From DATCIH01 sp036507955 (GTDB lineage Bacteria; Bacillota; Clostridia; Clostridiales; Clostridiaceae), in contig DATCIH010000040.1 in NCBI GenBank assembly GCA_036507955.1, positions 1-44,565 of the forward strand: a DNA stretch of 44,565 bases, written 5' to 3'. Below the pieces are notes generated by a model. The model did not search any database, was not told where the DNA came from, and saw only the letters and a program-made list of their open reading frames with translations. Numbering within the stretch: the first letter of the stretch is position 1; every line of letters starts with the position of its first letter. Both the position numbers and the translations under genes were made by a program. Below, piece by piece: positions 30,653-39,672 of the stretch.

Positions 30653-32018
30653 ATGGTATATGTAGTTGGAAATAATGGAAAACCTTTAATGCCTACAAAA
30701 CCAAGTAGAGCTAAAAAATTACTTAAACAAGAAAAAGCTAAATGCATCAAAAGAACTCCATTTACTATTAAACTAATTTATGAAACTACTACGTATACTC
30801 AAGAATTAATTTTAGGAATTGATACGGGTAGTAGCAATATAGGTAGTGCAGTAGTCGATGTTAAAAATGAAGTTGTTTATCTATCACAAATTGAAATAAG
30901 AAATGATATTACAGGCAAAATGAAACAGCGTTCAAAATACCGAAGAAGCAGAAGAAATCGCAAAACTAGGTATAGAATTGCTAGATGGTTAAATAGAAAA
31001 AATAGCATTAAAAAATATAGATTTTCACCAACAATGACGAGTAAAATTAATAGTCATTTAAAAGAGATTAAGTTTGTATCCTCAATATTACCAATATCAA
31101 AAATAATATTGGAGACAGCAACCTTTGATGCACACGCTTTAAAGAATCCAGATATATTAAAAAACAAATGGTTATATCAGAAAGGTATTAATTATGGTTT
31201 TGGGAATACAAAAGCTTATGTATTAACTAGAGATAATTATATTTGTCAGAATTGCAAAGGAAAATCTAAAGATAGTAAACTCGAAGTACATCATATTATC
31301 TTCAGAAAAAATGGTGGCTCAGATGAAGAAAGCAATTTAATTTGTTTATGTAAAACATGTCACAATGGACTGCATGATGGAAATATAGCATTAAAGAAAA
31401 CTGGCAAGGTAAAGGGAAAGTTAAACCATGCTACTCAAATGAATAGTATTAGAGCGCAACTACTAACGCAGGTAAAATGTGAAGAAACTTTTGGGTTTAT
31501 AACTAAAGAAAATAGACAAATCATGAATTTACCAAAAGAACACTACATGGATGCCGTAGCTATAGCTAGTCAAGGGAATAATGTAGTATTTAAAACTAAG
31601 TTTATATTATTGAAAAAGTGTATATCTGATGGAGATTATCAGCAAAGCAAGGGAATTAGGTCAGAACAGAAAATACCAACTTGCAAAATACAAGGTTTTA
31701 GGAAATTTGACAAAGTGAAGTATTTAGGAAAAGAGTATTTTATTAAAGGAAGAATGAGTACAGGATTTGCAATATTAATGGAGTTAGAAGGAACTAAGAT
31801 TGATTTTAGTAATGCACCTAAAGGAATGAAAACCCCTAAAATGAACAATATGAAAAGAATTGGAAGTAGAAAATCATGGATTATGTCTCAAAAAACCATA
31901 GTAAATATTTAATAATGGAAATGTAAGTAAGAAAATTGCAGAAAAATATATTCAAAGTCAAGGATTGAGAGGGCTTACATTCACTACCCTAAAGAGATAG
32001 TGGTTTTACACCCATTTT
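30354..32018 (+). mobile_element. Intact IscB (IS200/IS605-like) element, no tnpA
   Basis: 1665 bp. The left end GTGAACTACC... and the right end at ...CCCATTTT are placed by alignment with copy 1 (3454-4448). The subterminal palindromes are CCACTACCC-TAAA-GGGATAGTGG (30362-30384) and CACTACCCTAAAGAGATAGTG (31982-32002). The right flank ATAAAG parallels ATGAAG at copy 1. There is no target duplication and no transposase, so this is an IscB-only element that needs TnpA in trans. It sits between a membrane protein gene and topB without breaking either. Confidence 0.75.
30653..31912 (+). CDS. iscB: IscB, omegaRNA-guided HNH/RuvC nuclease (Cas9 ancestor family)
   Basis: 419 aa, all catalytic parts present. 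PLMP domain (1-~45, GKPLMPTKPSRAKKLL); RuvC-I ILGIDTGSSNIG with Asp57; Arg-rich bridge helix (93-112, RSKYRRSRRNRKTRYR); RuvC-II IILETATFD with Glu154; HNH domain with a zinc pair Cys198/Cys201 and Cys233/Cys236, catalytic HH213-214, Asn228 and His237; RuvC-III HYMDAVAIA with His297 and Asp300; and the C-terminal target-interaction domain (KIQGFRKFDKVKY, GRMSTGFA). Known IscBs cut double-stranded DNA matching the omegaRNA guide beside a 3' TAM. GGAG site before the start; the omegaRNA lies directly upstream. Confidence 0.93.
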   Translation: MVYVVGNNGKPLMPTKPSRAKKLLKQEKAKCIKRTPFTIKLIYETTTYTQELILGIDTGSSNIGSAVVDVKNEVVYLSQIEIRNDITGKMKQRSKYRRSRRNRKTRYRIARWLNRKNSIKKYRFSPTMTSKINSHLKEIKFVSSILPISKIILETATFDAHALKNPDILKNKWLYQKGINYGFGNTKAYVLTRDNYICQNCKGKSKDSKLEVHHIIFRKNGGSDEESNLICLCKTCHNGLHDGNIALKKTGKVKGKLNHATQMNSIRAQLLTQVKCEETFGFITKENRQIMNLPKEHYMDAVAIASQGNNVVFKTKFILLKKCISDGDYQQSKGIRSEQKIPTCKIQGFRKFDKVKYLGKEYFIKGRMSTGFAILMELEGTKIDFSNAPKGMKTPKMNNMKRIGSRKSWIMSQKTIVNI

Positions 32019-32057
32019 ATAAAGATTCACAAAAACAAAAACAGAAAGGATATCATA

Positions 32058-34232
32058 ATGGGAAAAATATTAGTACTTGCAGAAAAACCAAGTGTAGGAA
32101 GAGAATTAGCTAGAGTGTTAGGCTGTAGGAATTCGGGAACTGGCTACATATCAGGGGATAAGTATGTTGTAACTTGGGCGTTAGGCCATCTTGTTACACT
32201 AGCAGATCCAGAGGCTTATGGAGAAGTTTATAAAAAATGGAGTTTAGAAGCCCTTCCAATGCTTCCAGATAAAATGGAACTAGTGGTGATTAAAGAAACC
32301 TCTAAGCAATTTGGTATTGTAAAAAATCTCATGAGAGATACAAATATTGATGAAATGGTTATTGCAACCGATGCAGGGAGGGAGGGCGAACTAGTAGCTA
32401 GATGGATAATAGAAAAGGCAAACTTTAGGAAACCAATTAAGAGGCTTTGGATATCCTCCCAGACAGATAAGGCTATAAAGGAAGGTTTTAGTAAGCTTAA
32501 AAATGGTAGAGAATATGAGAATTTATATAGATCAGCCCTTTGTCGAGCTGAGGCAGATTGGATTGTTGGTTTAAATATTACTAGAGCCTTAACCTGCAAA
32601 TTTAATGCTCAGTTATCAGCAGGCAGAGTTCAGTCTGCAACCTTAGCTATGATAGTTAATAGGGAAGAAGAAATAAGAAACTTCGTACCTAAGGATTATT
32701 ACGTCTTAAAAGCGCACACCAGGGACATTAATTTATCCTGGAAAGATAGTAGTGGTAATTCTAGTATTTTCAATGAAGAAAAAGCAAGGAGTTTATTAGA
32801 AAAGCTTAAAGGAAAAGATGGAAAGGTTAAATCGATAAGCGAAAGTTATAAAAAACAGTCTCCTCCTTTATTATACGATCTAACAGAACTTCAAAGGGAT
32901 GGAAATAAGTTATATGGATATGGTGCCAAGGAAACCTTGTCTATAATGCAAAGACTATATGAAAATTATAAGCTATTAACTTATCCTAGAACTGACTCTA
33001 GATATATATCAGCAGATATTGTTGCTACACTGCCTGAAAGGTTAAGAGCAATTTCCACAGGAAGTGTTAGAAGTTTTGCTGAAGAAATATTAAGAACTAG
33101 AATAATGGCAAACAAAAATTTTGTAGATGATAGTAAGGTAACGGATCATCATGCTATTATTCCTACAGAAGAAAGAGGCAATATTGCTTTATTAAGTAGC
33201 GCTGAAAGGAACATATATAATCTTGTAGTAAAAAGGTTTTTAGCAGTACTAATGCCTCCTTATGAATATCTTCAAACAAGTATAACTGTTGATATTGGTG
33301 GAGAAAGCTTCTATGCTAAGGGCAATGTTAATAAGGCAAAAGGATGGAAGCGGATATATGAAAAGGAAAACTTTGATGAGGAGGAAGATGTTCAAACTCT
33401 TCCAGATTTAAAGGAAGGGGATACAATTAGCGGATTAAATGTTGAATTAAATAAGCTGGCAACAAAACCACCTTTAAGATTTAATGAAGGAACGCTTTTA
33501 TCCGCTATGGAGAAACCTCAAAATTATATAACCTTTGATAAAATATATGCTAAAACCTTAGGCGAAACAGGCGGTATAGGTACAGTTGCAACTAGGGCAG
33601 ATATAATTGAAAAATTATTTAACATGTTTTATATAGAAAAAAACGGCAAGGAAATGCTACCTACCTCCAAGGGAAAGCAGCTTATAAGCTTAGTACCAGA
33701 GGAACTGAAATCCCCTCTTATGACAGCTAAATGGGAGCTTCAGCTAGATCTTATAAAGAACGGACAAAAGAATCCTAAGGAATTTATTGATGAAATGAAG
33801 TGCTATGCGACTTCCTTAGTAAAAGCAGTTAAAGGTAGCAGTGCTATTTATAAGCATGATAATCAAACAGGTAAGAAATGCCCAAATTGCGGTAAATACC
33901 TTCTTGAGGTTAAAGGAAAATTTGGCGTTATGAATGTGTGTCAAGATAGAGCTTGTGGACATCGAGAAAATGTTAGTAGGTTTACAAATGCCAGATGCCC
34001 TAATTGCCATAAAAAACTTGAGATAAAGGGTGAGGGGGAAGGACAACTATATACTTGCGGAACCTGTAGTTTTCATGAGAAACTTTCTACCTTTAATAAA
34101 AGATTTGATGATGAAGGTGGAAAAGCAAATAAAAGAGATGTATCAAATCTAATGAATAAAATAAACAGGGAAAGTGAAGCACCTCTTAATTCAGCTCTGG
34201 CAGAGGCTCTCGCTAAATTAAATTTAAAATAA
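32058..34232 (+). CDS. topB: DNA topoisomerase III (type IA)
   Basis: 724 aa. TOPRIM domain at the N terminus (VLAEKPSVGRELARVLG, later ATDAGREGELVARWI). The catalytic Tyr309 is in LTYPRTDSRY. The C-terminal tail has two zinc-ribbon-like units (CPNCGKY...CQDRACGH and CPNCHKK...CGTCSF, about 615-675). It relaxes and decatenates DNA by single-strand passage. AAAGGA site; the gene begins 39 bp right of the IscB element. A chromosomal housekeeping or element-borne copy cannot be told apart here. Confidence 0.93.
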   Translation: MGKILVLAEKPSVGRELARVLGCRNSGTGYISGDKYVVTWALGHLVTLADPEAYGEVYKKWSLEALPMLPDKMELVVIKETSKQFGIVKNLMRDTNIDEMVIATDAGREGELVARWIIEKANFRKPIKRLWISSQTDKAIKEGFSKLKNGREYENLYRSALCRAEADWIVGLNITRALTCKFNAQLSAGRVQSATLAMIVNREEEIRNFVPKDYYVLKAHTRDINLSWKDSSGNSSIFNEEKARSLLEKLKGKDGKVKSISESYKKQSPPLLYDLTELQRDGNKLYGYGAKETLSIMQRLYENYKLLTYPRTDSRYISADIVATLPERLRAISTGSVRSFAEEILRTRIMANKNFVDDSKVTDHHAIIPTEERGNIALLSSAERNIYNLVVKRFLAVLMPPYEYLQTSITVDIGGESFYAKGNVNKAKGWKRIYEKENFDEEEDVQTLPDLKEGDTISGLNVELNKLATKPPLRFNEGTLLSAMEKPQNYITFDKIYAKTLGETGGIGTVATRADIIEKLFNMFYIEKNGKEMLPTSKGKQLISLVPEELKSPLMTAKWELQLDLIKNGQKNPKEFIDEMKCYATSLVKAVKGSSAIYKHDNQTGKKCPNCGKYLLEVKGKFGVMNVCQDRACGHRENVSRFTNARCPNCHKKLEIKGEGEGQLYTCGTCSFHEKLSTFNKRFDDEGGKANKRDVSNLMNKINRESEAPLNSALAEALAKLNLK

Positions 34233-34260
34233 ATACTTTAGATTGAAAGGGGATATTAAA

Positions 34261-35040
34261 ATGGCCTTGATTAATTGTGATTTCTACTCAGAAGTACTTG
34301 GGGTTTCTTCATTGATTTGTGTTATTTTACCTCAAAACACTACAAGTCAAATAGGTATGGGGGGTTCTCTTAAAAAAGAAAAATATCCTACTTTATATTT
34401 GCTTCATGGTTTATCTGATGATCAAACCATATGGCAAAGAAGAACCTCTATTGAGAGATATGTTTCAGAAATGGGTATAGCTGTTGTTATGCCTGCTGCA
34501 GGACGAAGCTTTTATACAAATATGGGAAATGGTTATGATTATTTTACTTATATGACGGAAGAATTGCCTGAGATAGCAAGAAGCTTTTTCCCTCTTTCAG
34601 GGAGAAGAGAAGATAATTTTGTAGCAGGCTTATCTATGGGAGGGTATGGTGCTTTTAAAATGGCATTAAGCTGTCCTGATAAGTTTTCAGCTGGGGCAAG
34701 CCTTTCGGGAGCTGTTAATATGGCGGAGTCTGCTATAAAGGATGAATCTCTAAGTAAAGAGTTAACAAACGTTTTTGGTGATGTTAAAGCTATAAAAAAT
34801 AGTGGGAATGATATATTTTATTTAGCTAAAAAGGTATCTGAGTCAAAGGGACCCAAGCCTAAGCTATTTCAATGCTGTGGAACTGAAGACTTTTTATATG
34901 CAGATAATATAAAATTTAGAGATTACGCAAAAACTTTATCCTTAGACTATACCTTTGAAGAGGGTCCTGGCACTCACGAATGGGGATATTGGGATACTAA
35001 TATACAAAGAGTGCTTAATTGGCTTCCAATCCAAAAGTAA
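34261..35040 (+). CDS. Tributyrin esterase / S-formylglutathione hydrolase-like esterase
   Basis: 259 aa from ATG 34261, which has an AAAGGGG site; an ATG six codons upstream overlaps that site region and is less likely. Esterase D-like alpha/beta hydrolase: LYLLHGLSDD (46-55), nucleophile elbow GLSMGGYG with Ser125, then CGTEDFLYAD (Asp) and GTHEWGYW (His). It is cytoplasmic, close to EstA-type lactococcal tributyrin esterases and CE1 acetyl-xylan esterases. It may remove acyl groups from sugars used by the neighbouring GH31 and GH97 enzymes (inference). Confidence 0.82.
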   Translation: MALINCDFYSEVLGVSSLICVILPQNTTSQIGMGGSLKKEKYPTLYLLHGLSDDQTIWQRRTSIERYVSEMGIAVVMPAAGRSFYTNMGNGYDYFTYMTEELPEIARSFFPLSGRREDNFVAGLSMGGYGAFKMALSCPDKFSAGASLSGAVNMAESAIKDESLSKELTNVFGDVKAIKNSGNDIFYLAKKVSESKGPKPKLFQCCGTEDFLYADNIKFRDYAKTLSLDYTFEEGPGTHEWGYWDTNIQRVLNWLPIQK

Positions 35041-35047
35041 GGTTTGT

Positions 35048-35076
35048 AAAAGGACGAGCACACAACTTGTCTTTTT
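35048..35076. terminator. Terminator between convergent esterase and araC-type gene
   Basis: AAAAGGACGAG, short loop, CTTGTCTTTTT, with two G/T wobbles and a T-run. Confidence 0.6.
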
Positions 35077-35090
35077 GAATAAGTAGGATT

Positions 35091-35972
35091 CTAATTTCTA
35101 GTTTTATTTCTATATTGGGAAGGAGTGCAATTCAAGTAATGCTTAAATATATTAATAAAATAGCTGAAATTATCAAACCCTACATCTAAGGCAACTTCAA
35201 AAATTTTTTTATCCTTCTCTAGAAGTAGTTTAGTGGCTTCATTCATCCTATAATTATTCAAGTAATCTATGGGTGTTCGTCTAACCATCTGCTTGAAAAA
35301 ACGGCAGAAATGGCCTTCACTCATATTAACAATCTGAGACATGTCCTTTATTGTTAGCTTTTTACTATAATTTTCGTGTATATAATTTAATACTGATTTA
35401 AGCCTTTCAGATTGATAAATCTCTGAAGGGGTTCTTTCTTTCCTAGACGAGAAGCCATCATTTGAAAAAATATCTGACAATATAAGATATAATAATGCCT
35501 TAATGGATAACTCATAGCCAAGTTTTTTTCCAGAATAAATTTTGAAAATCTCATTAAATTTATTTATTATGTCTTTTTCCCAGGACTGTTCACCTTTTAG
35601 GTAGGAGGGCAGGTGAAAAATTTTTCTTTTAAGTGGTTCCATATATTTTTCTTGCATAATATCGTAGCTTTGGCTAGAAAGGATGTCTTGATTAAAAACT
35701 ATTGCTTTAAAACTACAGGGCGAGTGATCAATTGCAAATGCAGCATGAATATCGCCACTACCTATAATTGCTGCTTGGCCCTCCGATAACTCACAGTAGG
35801 CGTTTTCTATTTGAATAAGCACCTTACCCTTAGTTATAAGAAGTAATTCCATCTCATTATGCCAGTGGCAATCAAATAGATTTTCTCCTTGGGGACTTTC
35901 ACTATAGTAAACCATAAGCGGAAACATAGAATTACCATGTATCCTGTTTTCTCGCATAGAAGATTTATCCAT
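35091..35972 (-). CDS. AraC-family transcriptional regulator with cupin domain
   Basis: 293 aa. An N-terminal cupin-like sensor (HWHNEMELLLITKGKVLIQI, about 37-56) is followed by a C-terminal double helix-turn-helix (about 190-290: IHENYSKKLTIKDMSQIVNM, GHFCRFFKQ, VALDVGFDNFSYFINIFKH). The cupin probably binds a sugar. It is divergent from the GH31 alpha-xylosidase across a 157-bp gap that contains the inverted repeat ACTATT-AAT-AATAGT (36015-36029), a possible operator. Likely activator of the GH31 gene (inference from position). Confidence 0.85.
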   Translation of the reverse strand: MDKSSMRENRIHGNSMFPLMVYYSESPQGENLFDCHWHNEMELLLITKGKVLIQIENAYCELSEGQAAIIGSGDIHAAFAIDHSPCSFKAIVFNQDILSSQSYDIMQEKYMEPLKRKIFHLPSYLKGEQSWEKDIINKFNEIFKIYSGKKLGYELSIKALLYLILSDIFSNDGFSSRKERTPSEIYQSERLKSVLNYIHENYSKKLTIKDMSQIVNMSEGHFCRFFKQMVRRTPIDYLNNYRMNEATKLLLEKDKKIFEVALDVGFDNFSYFINIFKHYLNCTPSQYRNKTRN

Positions 35973-36129
35973 AGCCTTGCTCCTTAAATCATAATTTTAA
36001 TAATATATCAAGATACTATTAATAATAGTCAATATAATACAAGAATTGTAAGTTTAATATCATTATAATTATATAGTGTAAAAGTAAATTTAGAAAGCAA
36101 AAAATTATTTATCATGGAGGTTATAATAT

Positions 36130-38451
36130 ATGAAATTTAGCGATGGACAGTGGCAAAATAGAAAAGGTGTTAATGTTTATAGTCCAGCAGAAATTAGAGA
36201 CATAGAAGTTGAGGAAGATAAGGTTACTATATATACGCCTAATCACCCTATAAAACATAGAGGAGATACTTTAGGAAGCCCATTATTAACCATAACCTAT
36301 ACTACTCCTATACCTGATGTTATTGGAGTTAAAATCACTCATTATCAAGGCCTCATAGAAAAAGGACCAGAGTTTTCTCTTAATATTATAAAAAGTAAGC
36401 TTAATTTTGAAAATAATCAGGATGAGGCAATTCTAAAAAGTGGAGATCTAAGTTTAAAACTTAATAAAAAAGGGGATTTCAAAGCAGAGTTTTTCTATAA
36501 AGAAAATAAGCTTACGAATACAGGCAATAGAAATGGTGGGTATGTAACTGTTAATGATAAAGACTTTTATATGAGGGAACAACTTTCTTTAGGTGTTGGA
36601 GAAACAGTTTATGGCCTAGGAGAAAGGTTTACTCCATTAGTTAAAAATGGCCAAACCGTAGATATGTGGAATCAAGATGGAGGTACAAATTCAGAGCAGA
36701 CCTATAAAAACATTCCCTTTTATGTTACTAATAAAGGCTATGGTGTTTTTGTTAATGAACCAGAAGCTGTTTCCTTTGAGATAGGGTCTGAAAAAGTATC
36801 AAAAGTTCAGTTTAGTGTACCAGGTGAAAGTATAGAATACTTTATTATTGGTGGAGGTTCTATTAAAGAAGTCTTAAAAAATTATACAGCTTTAACTGGA
36901 AGACCTGCGCTTCCACCTGCATGGACATTTGGACTTTGGCTTACCACTTCCTTTACCACAAGCTATGATGAAAAAACAGTGAATAGCTTTATAGATGGCA
37001 TGGCACAACGGGATATACCTTTACATGTATTCCATTTTGATTGTTTTTGGATGAAGGAATTTCAGTGGTGTGATTTTGAATGGGATAAGGATGTATTCCC
37101 AGACCCACAAGCGATGCTGAAACGTCTTAAAGCTAGAGGCCTTAAAATATGTGTATGGATTAACCCATATATTGGACAAAAATCTAAGCTTTTTAAAGAG
37201 GGCATGGAAAATGGCTATTTAATTAAAAGACCAAATGGAGATGTATGGCAGTGGGATATGTGGCAGCCGGGTATGGCTCTAGTAGATTTCACAAATCCAG
37301 CAGCCTGCAAATGGTATGCAGATAAATTAGAAGTCTTAGTTGATATGGGTGTGGACTCTTTTAAAACTGACTTTGGTGAAAGAGTTCCAACAGACGTAGC
37401 ATATTTTGATGGTTCAGATCCTATTAAAATGCACAATTATTACACGCTTTTATATAATAAAACTGTATTTGATTTGCTTAAGAAAAAATATGGAGTAAAT
37501 AAAGCAGCGGTTTTTGCTCGCTCAGCAACAGTTGGGTCTCAAATGTTTCCTGTTCATTGGGGGGGAGATTGTACAGCAACCTATGAATCTATGGCAGAAA
37601 GCCTAAGAGGTGGGTTATCCTTATGTCTTTCTGGCTTTGGTTTCTGGAGTCATGATATAAGCGGCTTTGAGAGTACAGCTACTCCTGATGTATATAAAAG
37701 ATGGGCAGCCTTTGGATTACTATCCTCCCACAGCAGATTGCACGGAAGTACTTCCTATAGAGTACCCTGGTTATTTGATGAGGAAGCGGTAGATGTTGTA
37801 AGGTACTTTACAAAATTAAAATGTAGCTTGATGCCTTATTTGTTTAAATCAGCTGTTCAGGCTTCAAATTTAGGTCTGCCAACTATGAGAGCAATGGTAA
37901 TAGAATTTGATGATCCTGCCTGCGAATATCTTGATAAGCAGTATATGCTTGGTGATTCACTGCTTGTAGCGCCAATATTTTCTGAGGATAATAAGGTAAA
38001 ATATTATCTGCCCAAAGGTATATGGACAAATTATTTAACAGGAGAAAAGCTTTCAGGTGGAACCTGGAGAGAAGAAGAACATGGATTTATGAGTTTACCT
38101 TTAATGGCACATCCAAATTCAATAATAGCAGTGGGTGCAAATGATATTAAGCCTGATTATGATTATTGTGAGGGGGTAACTTTTCAAATATTTGAGTTAG
38201 AAGCTGGGGTTATAGCAGCAACTAAGGTTTATGATATAAATGGAATTGAAGAAGCAGAAATTACAGCAGAAATATTGGGAAGCCAGATAATAATAAAGCT
38301 TCACGAAAATACTTCTAAGTCTTGGAAGGTACTACTCCGGGGATATGAAAACATTATATCAGTTAAGGGTGGAAGCTTTACTAAGAAAGCCTTAGGTACT
38401 GAGATTATTCCGGATAAAGATACATATCAAATCATAGTTAATTGTAAATAA
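36130..38451 (+). CDS. yicI: Alpha-xylosidase, GH31 (YicI type)
   Basis: 773 aa, equal in length to E. coli YicI. An N-terminal beta-sandwich with GVGETVYGLGERF precedes the TIM barrel. The nucleophile Asp414 is in FKTDFGE and the acid/base Asp480 in HWGGDCTAT, almost the YicI positions (416 and 482). The WF/KE and FGFWSHDI motifs of the subfamily are kept. It releases alpha-linked xylose from the non-reducing end of xyloglucan oligosaccharides such as isoprimeverose, in the cytoplasm (no signal peptide). AGGAGG-like ATGGAGG site. A terminator follows. Confidence 0.9.
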   Translation: MKFSDGQWQNRKGVNVYSPAEIRDIEVEEDKVTIYTPNHPIKHRGDTLGSPLLTITYTTPIPDVIGVKITHYQGLIEKGPEFSLNIIKSKLNFENNQDEAILKSGDLSLKLNKKGDFKAEFFYKENKLTNTGNRNGGYVTVNDKDFYMREQLSLGVGETVYGLGERFTPLVKNGQTVDMWNQDGGTNSEQTYKNIPFYVTNKGYGVFVNEPEAVSFEIGSEKVSKVQFSVPGESIEYFIIGGGSIKEVLKNYTALTGRPALPPAWTFGLWLTTSFTTSYDEKTVNSFIDGMAQRDIPLHVFHFDCFWMKEFQWCDFEWDKDVFPDPQAMLKRLKARGLKICVWINPYIGQKSKLFKEGMENGYLIKRPNGDVWQWDMWQPGMALVDFTNPAACKWYADKLEVLVDMGVDSFKTDFGERVPTDVAYFDGSDPIKMHNYYTLLYNKTVFDLLKKKYGVNKAAVFARSATVGSQMFPVHWGGDCTATYESMAESLRGGLSLCLSGFGFWSHDISGFESTATPDVYKRWAAFGLLSSHSRLHGSTSYRVPWLFDEEAVDVVRYFTKLKCSLMPYLFKSAVQASNLGLPTMRAMVIEFDDPACEYLDKQYMLGDSLLVAPIFSEDNKVKYYLPKGIWTNYLTGEKLSGGTWREEEHGFMSLPLMAHPNSIIAVGANDIKPDYDYCEGVTFQIFELEAGVIAATKVYDINGIEEAEITAEILGSQIIIKLHENTSKSWKVLLRGYENIISVKGGSFTKKALGTEIIPDKDTYQIIVNCK

Positions 38452-38482
38452 AAAAGTTTTACCAATTAAATCAGCTAATATA

Positions 38483-38520
38483 AAAGGATTAATTTCTGTA
38501 TACGCAGAAGTTAATCCTTT
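38483..38520. terminator. Bidirectional terminator after the GH31 gene
   Basis: AAAGGATTAATTTCTG / CAGAAGTTAATCCTTT, a 16-bp stem with one mismatch and a short loop. It overlaps the stop codon of the convergent regulator gene (38511). The outer arms AAAGGATTAA recur in the terminator at 41552-41612. Confidence 0.75.
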
Positions 38521-39476
38521 AATGTTAGCTTAATAGCAGACTTACTATAATTCATCTTTTGCGAAGCTCTTTTAGTCTTCCTCCATTTAAGAGGCGGAAT
38601 ACCTGCATATTCAAAGAAGAATCGATTAAAGCTTGATACCGAATTATAGCCTACCTGTAATGATATACTCAGTATAGATTCATCTGTTATATATAGTAAA
38701 TTACGTGCCTTTGCTATTCTTATCCTATTAATATAGTCATAAGGTGGAAAGCCCATTATCTCCTTGAAGACTCTTCTAAAATTAGTAACACTCATGTGGC
38801 ATAGCCTAGCAAGAAATTCTGAATTTAGGTGTTTATAAGAATTTATATTTATATAATCAACAACTGGTGAAATTGAGAGGATACTTTTATGCTTTAGATT
38901 ATCGCTGGGATTAATATCAGAAATTATCCGGGAAATCATAACAAATAAAGATAAAACCATGCCTTTGACCGTTGTCTCATAATTATACCTTTTATATCTA
39001 ATCTCATTAAGTATTGCTCTGACTAATTCAACGATGACAGGGTACTTTGAACCACTTAAAATATTTTCAAAGGTAGCACTATCATAAACAAATTTCTGAT
39101 AACCAGGAAAGCCTTCAGGATAAAAATCACTTAATAAGAGCTTTGTATCTACATAAATATATTCCCATATAGAGGCAAATTGCTGATTCCCATCCACTTT
39201 ATCCTTGGTTATATGAGCTGTATAAGGTGGTATTATCATTACATCATTTGAGGTATGAGTTAATACCTTTTTTTCTACATATGCATAACCATCTCCAACA
39301 TAGCAATATCCTATCTCCAAACAATTATGAAAATGCATATAATCCACGTCTTCATTTAAATCAATAGGATCTTCTTTTTTTTCCTTTAGAAAAGCGCGTA
39401 TAGGAAAGTCCTCAGGTAGTTGTATTAAATTATATTGAATGTTTAACTTGTTATCTTCTTTTTTTTTCACATGCAT
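38511..39476 (-). CDS. AraC-family transcriptional regulator
   Basis: About 321 aa. The ATG at 39476 is preferred over the GTG one codon upstream because of its AGGA spacing. A cupin-like sensor sits at about 40-110 (YMHFHNCLEIGYCYVGDGYA) and an AraC-type double helix-turn-helix at the C terminus (LARLCHMSVTNFRRVFKEIM, SISLQVGYNSVSSFNRFF). It is divergent from the GH97 gene, which it probably controls. The shared gap holds the perfect inverted repeat TAATTTTAC-AA-GTAAAATTA (39594-39613). Confidence 0.83.
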   Translation of the reverse strand: MHVKKKEDNKLNIQYNLIQLPEDFPIRAFLKEKKEDPIDLNEDVDYMHFHNCLEIGYCYVGDGYAYVEKKVLTHTSNDVMIIPPYTAHITKDKVDGNQQFASIWEYIYVDTKLLLSDFYPEGFPGYQKFVYDSATFENILSGSKYPVIVELVRAILNEIRYKRYNYETTVKGMVLSLFVMISRIISDINPSDNLKHKSILSISPVVDYININSYKHLNSEFLARLCHMSVTNFRRVFKEIMGFPPYDYINRIRIAKARNLLYITDESILSISLQVGYNSVSSFNRFFFEYAGIPPLKWRKTKRASQKMNYSKSAIKLTLKD

Positions 39477-39593
39477 CACCCAATCCTAAAAGTCTATAAT
39501 TATATATTAATATAATCTACAAAGGATATCAAATTGTTAAAAGGAAATGGACATATCTGCATGATTCTTGATCCTTTTCAAATAGAATAACTT

Positions 39594-39613
39594 TAATTTT
39601 ACAAGTAAAATTA
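39594..39613. promoter_or_regulatory. Inverted repeat in the araC/GH97 divergent region
   Basis: TAATTTTAC-AA-GTAAAATTA, a perfect 9-bp inverted repeat about 50 nt upstream of the GH97 ribosome site. It is a candidate operator. The rest of the 39477-39672 gap shows nothing I can name. Confidence 0.4.
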
Positions 39614-39672
39614 TTAATAAGGACAGATTTATAAATTAAAAATTAATAATATTATTTTTTTAGGAGGTAAAT

